Origin: Drosophila pseudoobscura
Lineage: Eukaryota > Arthropoda > Insecta > Diptera > Drosophilidae
DNA length: 64,000 nt
Direction of reading: 5' to 3'
Assembly: GCF_009870125.1 (NCBI RefSeq)
Contig: NC_046681.1
Coordinates: forward strand, 4,650,001 to 4,714,000
Shown here: in pieces, positions 1 through 8,599 of the stretch
How positions within the stretch are numbered: position 1 is the stretch's first letter
Layout: each line of letters starts with the position of its first letter
Position numbers and translations under genes: made by a program
The notes under the pieces: generated by a model
Seen by the model: the letters and a program-made list of their open reading frames with translations, nothing else
Told to the model about the DNA's origin: nothing
The model's database searches: none

Positions 1-136
1 ACCCAAAAAACAGTGCACATGAAAAACTTTACGTTGGTTGGCTCGAATAAAAACAACAAAAAAGCGGGGGAAAGCGGGGAAAATCTGAAAATGGCTTGTT
101 TTGGTTTTGCGTCGGAAAAGACTACAAAAAACTGTT

Positions 137-398
137 TTAAAACCAAAAAAATAACCGTGTGAAAATATTCCAATCTTTGTGGTTACGCGATGTACTGATG
201 TAGGTCATAGGTTTTAAAGTTTTTAGATACAAGCGAGCTGAAGGCGACAGTTCAATTGAACACACTTTTTTAGAACACGGCGTGCTGGAAAAGCGTAGCG
301 ACATATTCAAATTAGTCGCGGTTTTTTGTATCATATCGGTGAAGTTGGATTGTGGAGCGCTTTTCGGCGCTTTCGGCACATTCCATCTCAATTGCAGG
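137..398 (-). CDS. Uncharacterised open frame, possible exon
   Basis: An open minus-strand frame of about 84 codons without an ATG at its 5' end. It begins just after a plausible 3' splice site (TTACCTGCAATTGAG) and contains internal methionines. The composition is protein-like, with an NFT glycosylation site, a CxxxxC pair and many Ser/Thr/Lys, but there is no recognisable domain and no signal peptide. It lies immediately downstream of the secreted-protein gene at 467-1026 on the same strand, so it could be an independent gene, an alternative 3' exon or chance. I see no upstream exon with a start codon that joins it. The function is unknown. Confidence 0.2.
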
Positions 399-466
399 TA
401 AATATTTTAAATATTAATGCCACAAATGGCGACGACAGCTCAAAAAAAAATCAATTGTATTTACTT

Positions 467-1026
467 TTAATTGCAGCCTCTTAGCCATTTTATTGGTAGA
501 CCGTGAGCCTCGTGGATCTTCCTTATCGCATCCATAGTGGACTGTGCAGGCTTTTTCTTTGTTGAGTATGTTTGAGCCAAATCTAAGCAAAATTTGATGA
601 GCAATCAAATATTTCCTCTTCCATCGGAAACTTACAATAATGTTTGTCGTCTTTTTGTTCCGAGGAAACTCCGTCTAAACAAATCAAATGCACTGCAAAA
701 GTGCCATTGTCAGTGCCCAGAAAACCGCTTTGATGGGTGGCTACAGGTATATCTGGTGGATAATCGTCCTGAAAGCATCTAAATGGTTTCATTTTTTGGT
801 TTTCCATCCATCTGGTAATGATCCACAGCTCACTGCCCAAGTGGGGCTGGCCAAAAGTTACATGAATTATTCTGCTAGTCGTGTTGAAGATATAACTTAC
901 AGCGGGAACTGTCTTATTGATTCGGGCACATCCGATGCCCCTTACCATAAAAGGAAATTCAGCCTTCAATTGATTTGTAGAGCTGGTCTCCCATAAAATA
1001 AGAAGAGCTAATATACTGAACCACAT
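467..1026 (-). CDS. Small secreted glycoprotein, two exons, lipocalin-like C-terminus (tentative)
   Basis: Exon 1 is 636-1026 and exon 2 is 467-582, separated by a 53-nt intron (583-635) with a consensus GTAAGT donor and a TTTGCTTAG acceptor. Without splicing the frame would add 17 spurious codons. The spliced product is 168 aa. Residues 1-22 form a hydrophobic signal peptide (MWFSILALLILW...), so the protein should be secreted. Three N-glycosylation sequons (NKT, NTT, NGT) lie in the mature part. The segment from the NGT site to the end (a beta-like stretch with an LIC motif, then AQTYS, a charged helix and HGLPIKWLRGC) follows the pattern of the last strand, C-terminal helix and final Cys of insect lipocalins. 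The N-terminal lipocalin GxW motif is not convincing, so the fold is a guess. The gene is divergent to the Kunitz-like gene at 1236, about 210 bp away. The exon model is much better supported than the function. Confidence 0.65.
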
Positions 1027-1235
1027 ATTAGTATAAATGACTTAGCTCAAAACTAATATATACAAAACTTACGGAATAGATTTTCCCATTTTGATGCCTT
1101 GGGAGACAGAGCCGAATTGAAAGCGTCCGATGGGGAAAAGCGTTAGAGCATGACTAACGACTTTCAATTCAGCTTCGCTAATGAGATTACCAATTAAATT
1201 TCGTTTCGTTATTGGCTCCCATTTGCTGACCTGCA
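1027..1235. promoter_or_regulatory. Shared intergenic space between two divergent secreted-protein genes
   Basis: Only about 210 bp separate the start codons of the minus-strand glycoprotein gene and the plus-strand Kunitz-like gene. Both promoters must therefore lie here or inside the short 5' UTRs. I see no canonical TATA box at a convincing position on either strand. The compact head-to-head layout would allow co-expression of the two secreted products. Confidence 0.35.
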
Positions 1236-1594
1236 ATGTCTGCTTTACTGCCTGCAGCTCTGCTGATTCTACTGGAATTGGGTAAATTTAGGAAAAACAT
1301 AATTCGTACCTGACAATTTTCCGAGTCCGATTTCAATCAATTGCAGCTGCTGGCCTCTACGAATGCAATGAATGTTTTTGCTTTATGCCTTTGACTGCTT
1401 CGGCAGTTCAAAATTGTCACAGCTATGATGTGAAAAATCAACAATTTTATTTTGCCTATGACAAATGTTTGGCCCTACGACCGGGAGACAATTGCTATCC
1501 TCAGGTGTACCCCAGTCTAGAAGAGTGTGAAAAGGCCTGTGCCAGAATCCTTCATTTAATTGAGCAATGGGTAAATCTGCCACAATTGGATTAA
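1236..1594 (+). CDS. Small secreted Cys-rich peptide, Kunitz-like, two exons
   Basis: Exon 1 (1236-1281) encodes the signal peptide MSALLPAALLILLELG. A 65-nt intron (GTAAAT donor, TTTCAATCAATTGCAG acceptor) follows, and exon 2 runs 1347-1594. Joining in phase 1 gives a 97-aa precursor. The mature part has eight cysteines. The spacing of the last five (C-x16-C-x8-C-x10-C-x3-C) with aromatic residues before 'YDKC' and an 'EECEKAC' ending resembles the C-terminal two thirds of Kunitz/BPTI domains. The extra YECNECFCF segment replaces the usual first half, so protease inhibition is uncertain. Such small secreted Kunitz-like proteins are common in insect seminal fluid and saliva. An AATAAA signal lies at 1601, just after the stop. 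It could instead be a lineage-specific disulfide-rich peptide. Confidence 0.72.
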
Positions 1595-1610
1595 GTAAGA
1601 AATAAACTGA

Positions 1611-2420
1611 GCCAAAAACATCCTTATTCAAATGACATTTAAGGTTTTCAGATACGAACATAGTGAAATTAAACAGAATTCACTTTGACTTAAATATAAA
1701 AATTGAATCTGAAAATAAAAACGTTTTATCAAATTTTTTATATTCAATTGGTAGGAATTTGAACTAATTTAAGTATATTAATATCAAAGTTCAAGTGAAA
1801 GCACTTCCATTCTAATATTACCACTCTCTGGGCGAATATAATTGCATTAATATTAGAATCTTAGTGTAACTATTCGGGGCTCAGGATTTTTTTCTCTTGG
1901 TCTAGAAAGGGAGGCGTGAATATTGTGAAAGGAATCAAGGTTCTAAGGTTCAAAACAAAAATGAGTGAAATTTCAGTTTCCCAAATTTAAATAGAAAGTG
2001 TCGATTACAACAAATTTCAATATGGTATCAAGACGAATTAATTTTACAGATTACAGCAAATTATTGATAATTTCCATTATTTATTTGGCTAACGAATCAG
2101 TGTAGGTAGTAAAATAACTCTGTTCACTTGCAGACACACGTAATTGTTTGTTTTATTGATGGTTAGTGATCATATCCAGAAAGTTATTTACCAACATTAG
2201 TCTGAATGTTTCTGTAGACATACACTCTCTTAGTCTTTTGAGAGTGATTAGTGCTTTGGGTAGTAATGCTATGCGTAATTCATATGTATATTTTTTCAAA
2301 TGATTCAGATACTATCATTACACTTCACTCAGTATCACTTCACCTCGTTCAGCCCCAAACTTTCAACTACGTTTCCTTGCAAGTGAAACAGAATCTCAGC
2401 CAAGTAGCATTTCCACTTAC
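1611..2420. other. Non-coding stretch, AT-rich
   Basis: About 0.8 kb of AT-rich sequence with no frame, repeat family or RNA signature that I can defend. The right end would be intronic if the donor at 2420 is used. Confidence 0.4.
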
Positions 2421-2830
2421 CTTTGGGGCCTGCACCAGCAGCCACGGCAAATGTTATGACTGCCAAGGGTTTGTTGTTCCTGTTGGTTTCTTGTTGTTGG
2501 GTTGGTTGTAATTGTTGTGATTGTTGTAGTCTGAGCAATAAATTAGCTAATTTTAGCACGTTACAGGGACTCCCGCACTACTCCTCCCGCACACAGTCAC
2601 GAACACCGGCACTGGCACTGGCGCGCACAGAGTGGAAAAGAAACGTCAGGGGATTCCGGGACAGACCAGAAAAAATTCCTCGTACCTCTCCGGCTCGGAG
2701 TGGCTTGACCTATGTCAGGGGCGGGCTCCCAGCTAATGTTCTTGTTGTTGCCGTTTGTGTCGCCTTTGTTGCTGCTCTTCTTGTACGAGTATTTTGTGGA
2801 TTCTGCACATTTTTCACATATTTTTCATAA
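2421..2830 (-). other. Possible 5' exon with strong splice donor (minus strand)
   Basis: On the minus strand a CAA/CAG-rich segment (encoding QQSQQLQPTQQQ in one frame) is followed by a short peptide-like stretch (PLAVITFAVAAGAGPKG). It ends at a near-perfect donor, CCCCAAAG|GTAAGTGG, at 2421/2420. There is no ATG in that frame, so it may be a 5' UTR exon or need an upstream exon. CAX-repeat leaders of this kind are frequent in first exons of Drosophila developmental genes. A plus-strand reading of the same DNA (MTAKGLLFLLVSCC...) looks like an antisense shadow of the CAX repeat. Confidence 0.3.
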
Positions 2831-3214
2831 TTTTACGCGAGCACGGGAACTGGGTGAACAAAGTGTGTAAAATAAAACTTTTGTAAACCGAAAAGTTTGT
2901 CCTGTTTCGGCTTTGGCTTCAGCTTCTGTGTTCTCTGTTCTCTGTTATGTGTTTGCTGTTTGCTGTTTGGTTTGTTCTGTGTTTTTGTTCGGTATTTTTC
3001 GGTTTGTTTTGTTTGTTTGCACTCAAGCACTCAAATCTCTGGTGAAATATTAATTTTCACAAATTCTGACACTTTTACGTTTTACCTTTTACGTTTTAGC
3101 CGGCAGTTGGAGTTGCAGTTGCAAGTGTGCTGTGTGTTTGCTTTTCTTATTTAGATTGCTAACTTTTTATGTATTGCTAATTCATTTGGTTTGCTTTGTT
3201 TTCTGCTGCTCGTA

Positions 3215-3439
3215 TTATTTACTTTGCTGTTGCTCGTCGCTTAATTTATTTACTCGTTGGCCGTCGTCGCCATCGTCCTCGTAGCCCAAGCCCGTGTCTC
3301 CACCGTTGTTGTCGTAGTAATAGTCGTCCTGGACCTGCTCCTGGCACTGGTCGTGGCACTGGTCGAAGTCGTAGTCCTCGTGAGGGGTGTCAGCAACGGC
3401 AGCGCAGGCAGCAGCACAGCGAACCAAGCGATTTGACAT
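3215..3439 (-). CDS. Acidic Tyr/Asp-rich open frame, possible coding first exon
   Basis: A minus-strand ORF of 74 codons from the ATG at 3439. It has a short basic, Cys-containing start (MSNRLVRCAAACAAVA) followed by a strongly acidic run rich in Asp, Tyr, Gln and Gly. A CGA|GTAAAT candidate donor lies near the 3' end and would remove the last 15 or so codons. It lies upstream of, and in the same orientation as, the strong donor exon at 2421, so both could belong to one minus-strand gene with its promoter near 3.5-3.7 kb. The low complexity (GAC/TAC repeats) means chance cannot be excluded. Confidence 0.27.
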   Translation of the reverse strand: MSNRLVRCAAACAAVADTPHEDYDFDQCHDQCQEQVQDDYYYDNNGGDTGLGYEDDGDDGQRVNKLSDEQQQSK

Positions 3440-4139
3440 TATCAACGTAACTGAAGCCTCAGCGGCAGAAAGCTGTCGGCCCTAGCCGGAGTCCCAGCAG
3501 CAGCAGCAGCAGTACGACGATGATGTCGCCGGCAGCAGGAGGCTGCCAGAGTCCGAAGGATTCGGCTGCCATCGGGTGGAGCAGCCAGTGAGAGGGCACT
3601 CGCCACTTAACGAAAGTCGAGCCGAAGTGCTGCTGTGTTGCTGGGAAATTTGTAATTGGGGGAGAGCGAGAGACCCCATGGCGAAGCAACTGACTGAGAA
3701 TAACTGAGGCAAAAGCTCTCCACTTCGAAATGTTAAGCGACTGAGGGAAATGTTAAGTCAACAGAGGGAAATATGAGAAAAATGTGAACACGATGGAGGT
3801 TAACAGCTTTGTTAACAGCCACACTTTGCAGAACTGTTCTTTGAAGATGTCATGTGCCATCTGATGATACGAGAACGTACAGAAGTTGAATTGTGATGGG
3901 AACAAGCCACAAAGAAACATGATTTAATGGACAAGGGATAAAGTGGTTAACATCCAACGGAAGTAATGCACAACATACAAAATGGAAGCCATATTGACAA
4001 GAACAAACACGACGATAAAGTGGAGTGGCGAAGAGAGGCAGAAATGGCAGCGGGTGTAGCATAGAGCAATATGCAAGAAAACACCAAATGCATACGAGCC
4101 AGCAGGCACGGCATGCGGCAAAACAAAACAGAATAGAAT

Positions 4140-4260
4140 AGAGTAGAGCGGAGAGCGGAGAAAGGATACATGTGTACCATGTGAGGGAAAAAGAGAAGAA
4201 GTGACGGGAGTAGAGAGGGAGAGCGAGAGGGAGAGAGAGCGAGAGATGGATAGTTTGTGG
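4140..4260. repeat. GAGA-rich purine tract
   Basis: A plus-strand purine tract with many GAGAG and GAGCGAGAG units, interrupted by the palindrome CATGTGTACCATGTG. GAGAG is the core binding motif of Drosophila GAGA factor (Trl), so this could be a regulatory element. The assignment rests on motif density alone. Confidence 0.4.
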
Positions 4261-5834
4261 TGTGTGGAAAAGGATGCTCTGGCTAGACAATAACTGTAAA
4301 ATGTAAATATTAATATTGTCATAATAATAGACAAGACAACTTGAATGCAGATCTCTCTCAGTGCTGGTGAATGTGTGTGTGTCCTTAAAGGACAACTCAA
4401 TGATGATGATATGCCACAAAAGTGCCCTTAAGCTGGCAAACGACAGAAGCGTGGAACGAAATGGAAACGAACAGCAGCAGAAGCGGCAAGAGCAGCAGAA
4501 GCGGCAGAAGCAGCAGCAATACAAAATGTCAGCTCATTTCCGGTTGCTTAATTTGAAATCGTTGTGCCAAAAATTACAAATGAGCTGACAATGGGACACC
4601 AAAGAAACCAAACAAGCGAAAAATAACAGGACACGGAATGGGTGCTAAAGTAGCGACATCCAGACAAGCGGACAAACCGACAGACAGACAGAGAAATCGC
4701 AATACAGTGGGTAGGGGATGCTACATAGATAGGGGTAGAGAGATAGACGGCGAATGGGTGGGGCAGGAGAATGACTGGGAACAATAAGCACAAAATAGCA
4801 GCGTCTAATACGCAAAATAAACGAGAGCTGGCCACAGCATGACAGCCAGGATAACACTGGCCAGATGGGTGCAGTCCTGTAGTACACATTGCCACCACTG
4901 ACACACCCACACCCACACACCCACATGCCCCCACTCCCACTCCCAACTCCGCTCTGTTGTTTTACAATTTAACGCACATCCTAACAAGGCAACGCCCCAT
5001 AGTTTAATTTTTGTCTCTCTGTCTCTGTCTCTTTTGTATGCGCTTGTGTATGTGTGCAACTTCCCTCTCATTCTACATATCTGTTGCTCTCTCTTTCTCT
5101 CTGTTGGTTGCACTCTAATCTAATGATGACAAGCGTCGCCCAACTGCAGTGGGGAACCGTCGGCTGCACTCAACCCATCATTTGGCCGGGCTTTTGGCTA
5201 CCATTCCTTTATTGCGTATACGCCACGCGGCAGAGTCGGAAAAAAGAGAGGTCAGTGTGGGACCCTGCCACAGACGATGCCACAATGTGTCGAAAATGTT
5301 CTATGTCCAGCGTCATTCACCTTTTGGCCGAGAGAAGACGATAAAATGTACGCGAAACAGTTGCATCGTTCTCATACTCTCGAAATTTCTATCTAAAAGT
5401 ATATTCTTTAATTACATTTGTCTCCCCTGAGTCATTCCTTCAGGTTTGATACCCTTCAGATGAAGGATAGATCCTCTGAGATGAGCAGAATGAGGCAAGA
5501 AGAGCCTTTGGGGCAGATGGGGACTGATTCTAGAGACATATTACATTCATGTAACGTACATTTATGATCTAATATGTATACATAGTTGTAATATTGAATA
5601 ACATTATAGTAGTCTTCATGAGAACAGTTCTTGTATTCTAAATACCCCAATTAAGAGAGCAACTCTTTGGATATCCTTTTGCGAGACACTATTGTCTTTC
5701 AAAGACATACTCAAACACATTGATAAAAGTACTCGTATTTTCCAAAATTTTCCTCGCACTTTCCTTTATGGTAACCGTACTTATCCTGCTGTTCCTCCCG
5801 CCCACAGCTCAACACCTGGCTTAGCGCTTTTCCA

Positions 5835-6010
5835 GAAACTTAATTAACGTTCATCGTTCATCAACTAATTGCCTAATTTATGCAAGTCAAATAAATGTCA
5901 TGTCAACATATAATTAGTTATAGCCCCCGAAAATGCGCTAAGCAAATGTGACTCGCTCGGAAATTGTGTGTGCGGAAAATTTGCTAATTTATGCATGATT
6001 TAAATTCAGC
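5835..6010. promoter_or_regulatory. Candidate cis-regulatory module, homeodomain/POU motif cluster
   Basis: In 175 bp the sequence holds TTAATTAAC, CTAATTGCC, TAATTTATGCAAG, ATAATTAG, GCTAATTTATGCATG and several CAAATAAATG-type motifs. These are TAAT cores (Antp-class homeodomain sites) next to ATTTATGCA/ATGCA octamer-like halves (POU/Hox-Exd type), embedded in otherwise mixed sequence. Clusters like this are typical of conserved fly enhancers. No target gene can be named from the window. Confidence 0.3.
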
Positions 6011-7475
6011 ATAGGGCATGGCATGCTTAGTGGGGTCCAGGTCCGGGCCGGGCTAATTAAATTCCGAGGAATGCTGAAATATTCAAGAAAAAAATGTCCG
6101 CAAACAATGAGGATTGAAAGATGAAAGAAAACTATGCCCTTGCAAAGACACTGTTGCCATCCTTGGAGACGGGTCCCAGGCCTGTACAGAGTGCAGAGGG
6201 CTGTGGCTCTGGGACTTGTCCCTTTCTTGGCGATACTTTGGCTGCACTTTTGAGGTCATCTTCCTAGACCCGCTGGGACGAGGCTTAGCCTTGTCAGCTG
6301 CCCCTGCTGTTGGCCAGCATAATTTTGTTATTGTTTTTGCATTGCATTACAGCCAACGGAGGCGCAGGGCAGGGTCAGCTCTGCAGCAGAGGGAGAAGAT
6401 GGAGCAGTGGGAGCAGTCTTGCTGCTGCTGCTCCTTAATCTATTGGATTAGCGAAAATTCAATTAAGTCCGGTCCGAGGCTCCTCCTCCCCTTGCCACTC
6501 CACCCGGGACCAACTCAATTAAACTGTGTGCACTGTGCGTCGTGGCAGGGGCGGGGGCAGGGTCGGTCTGAAAGTTTAACTCTGACATTTCGAATCGTAA
6601 ATATTCCATATGCGATTGGGTGCAATTACTTTTGCAGAAAACATTCGCGGCTCTCATGCAGTATTTGTTTAGCGGGCTAAACCAAATATCGCTCCACTAA
6701 ATCCACGTCACAATCTAGCTATAAAATAATAAATAAACCCCCACCAACAAAAATCAAAATCATTCCACCCGTTCCGTTTCGGCTGCAAGCAAAGGATTCA
6801 CAAAAACGGCGGGGGTTTTGGGTTCATAAAAAATGGTTGCAAATTTCCAACCGAGTGCAAACATTGTTGTAGCGCAAATATTTACTACACTTTAAACTAC
6901 ACACATATATGGCAGGTCCATGGCCCCCAGCAATAAACCAACACCAGCGGCAGTAGAGCAAAGCACCACTACCAGCAACGAAAATCTATCAGTAAATGAT
7001 TGAACAAATTTGTATCCAGCCTCTCTCCCACGCACGGAGAGTCAAAACAAGCAAATCGAAAAAGTGGAAAAAGAGGTGAACGAGTCCGCAGAACGAAGTT
7101 CTTAGTACCCTTTTTAGAATCGACAATCAATCCAATGTGGATGGGACATATTATATTATCCATTTGCATACATTTCACGTATTACAAAATATCGCATACC
7201 TCCGAATAACTGTACTATTCGCTATAATTAAAGTTGCCTTGCGTCTTACGACATTGGGTGCGACAGCGAAAATACTCGGGGATGTTTATATCTACTTTTA
7301 AGTTTTTAAACACTGCTCAATTAATATTGTGCGAAATTAACTGTCTGATGGTATGGGTATGGGCCGCAAAACGGGACCACGCCGTGTACCGGCTCTAGCA
7401 ACACTGGCGGCCAAATAGTATTGGTAGAGAAGAGCGGTTTAATGTCGAAATGCTTGTTACATTATTTTGTAAGCG

Positions 7476-8041
7476 TTAACATTTGGTCTCCAGATTTTCC
7501 GGACAACTGGGCTTAAAGTTTTCTGGACCCACGGGTTCTCGGGTCTCTCTCATTTGCGGTTCAACTGTTTGATTCAAGAATTTGGGCTTGCACTCGGCTT
7601 TCAATTCTGTAAAAACATCACTGGACTCTGTAAATAACACTTCCCCATCAGCCGGTCCCCAGTTTCCCCCCCTCAACTGTTGGTTAACCAATTTCAGTTG
7701 TTTGTTAATCTGGAAATAACTCGACGTTATTATAAATTCATCGAAACAATTAATGACAAACCAACCTTTCGGACTAACTCCAATTCATTATTGCACTGAA
7801 ATAGATTAGCTGCAAATTGAAAAATATTGCTGGGTTTCTTCTCAATGGCCTCAGTTATTATGGTACGTATTATGGCTCGAATTTCCGGATGGCGTTGCAA
7901 ATATGTCCAATCTCCCTTACGCATGTTTCTGGATATATTCCCGACAGTTGCATAAAATTTTTCCATATTATCCTCATCTCTTGAATATTTGTTTTCATAT
8001 ACATCGGATTCGGTATGACTAGTCGTAAATCCGGAGTCCAT
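7476..8041 (-). CDS. RIIa/DPY-30-like docking-domain protein, two exons
   Basis: Exon 1 is 7766-8041 and exon 2 is 7476-7709, joined in phase 0 across a 56-nt intron (CGAAAG|GTTGGT donor, TTATTTCCAG acceptor). The product is 169 aa. Residues 47-82 (YLQRHPEIRAIIRTI, then EKKPSNIFQFAANLF) match the RIIa dimerisation/docking motif: an L-x2-HPE-I start, a hydrophobic helix, and a KPxNIxxFAAxxF second helix. This motif is found in PKA regulatory subunits, DPY-30 and several sperm-flagellar proteins such as RIIAD1, SPA17 and ROPN1. It forms a dimeric X-type bundle that binds amphipathic helices of A-kinase anchoring proteins. The 80-residue C-terminal tail is hydrophilic with no recognised domain, and there is no cAMP-binding domain, so this is not a PKA subunit. 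The context gives no operon or partner. A role in the sperm axoneme is a family-level inference. The exon model is firm. Confidence 0.82.
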
Positions 8042-8244
8042 GCTTAACTTTTGCCAAAAAAGTTACAAAAACTGTGTATGCTATATCTAATTTTATATCT
8101 GAATTATGAAACGAAACTATTTGAAATGAAATAAAATGCTCGGTGTTCTCATTTAGGATTCGTCTGGATCATCAGGAAAATTATATTTAACAAAAAAAAA
8201 AAATAAACAGATTTAAGAGAAAACCCGACTCGATGACAATGCAT

Positions 8245-8335
8245 GTTTGCATTACAGTATTGCCGTCACCAGGATTCAAACCTAGGTTCCACGGCCACAA
8301 TGTGGGGTCTCAAATCCTGAAAACTTCCGCACAAA
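8245..8335 (-). pseudogene. tRNA-Ser-like relic or B-box hairpin
   Basis: On the minus strand a B-box-like GGTTTGAATCC sits in a T-arm-like hairpin (CTAGG-TTTGAAT-CCTGG). It is followed by TGACGGC, which pairs with GCCGT just upstream. Further 5' there is GGATTTGAGACC, resembling the anticodon arm of tRNA-Ser(UGA), and a G/C stem that could be the long variable arm. The D-arm and A box (TGGCCGAGTGG type) are not recognisable and the acceptor does not close properly, so this is at best a decayed tRNA or tRNA-derived SINE piece. A coincidental hairpin remains possible. Confidence 0.25.
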
Positions 8336-8341
8336 AAAAGA

Positions 8342-8588
8342 CTACCCTAACTGTGAGAGTATTAGAATCAACAGAACGCTGAAAACCAATTCCAGAAATA
8401 TGAGAGGCATTAAAACCAAAGACGTTCCAAGGCAGATAGCATTTAGCGGCCAAAGATCGGGCTCAAAGTATACAGCAACAAACAAAACACGACTGCCCTG
8501 ACCCGCATTGACACACATAAATTGTTTTTCGGTTGCTCCACATACAGCCAAGGCAGTCGACAAGGCAAACAGAAAATGTTTAATAGTT
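8342..8588 (-). CDS. Candidate last exon of a small membrane protein
   Basis: An 82-codon minus-strand frame ends in TAG and is preceded by a clean 3' splice site (TCTTTTGTTTCTTAG) at 8589. It encodes a hydrophobic N-terminal helix (HFLFALSTALAVCG), a polar loop with two Cys, and a long hydrophobic C-terminal segment (LVLMPLIFLELVFSVLLILIL). That fits a two-pass membrane protein. I found no convincing upstream exon or start codon, and no family match from memory. The RIIa-protein gene lies about 300 bp further along the same strand. It is a real exon or a chance hydrophobic frame. Confidence 0.3.
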
Positions 8589-8599
8589 CTAAGAAACAA

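Larger units (their letters stand above)
3690..7470. other. Gene-free stretch with GA-rich and homeodomain-motif segments
   Basis: About 3.8 kb without a credible gene. 4140-4260 is a purine-rich GAGA-type tract, 4880-4960 a (CCCACA)-like tract, and 5835-6010 a cluster of TAATTA/ATTTATGCA motifs (listed separately). Long open frames here follow the base-composition skew and lack codon structure. Confidence 0.45.

Noticed and set aside
3850..4524. Long minus-strand frame of 224 codons, Cys/Phe/Ser-rich
   Set aside because: It is the antisense of a purine-rich GAGA tract. Its composition follows the skew, and overlapping long frames exist in two registers.
6114..6680. 188-codon plus-strand frame
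   Set aside because: No recognisable domain. It crosses GCTGCTGCT and poly-purine tracts and lacks a coherent protein pattern.
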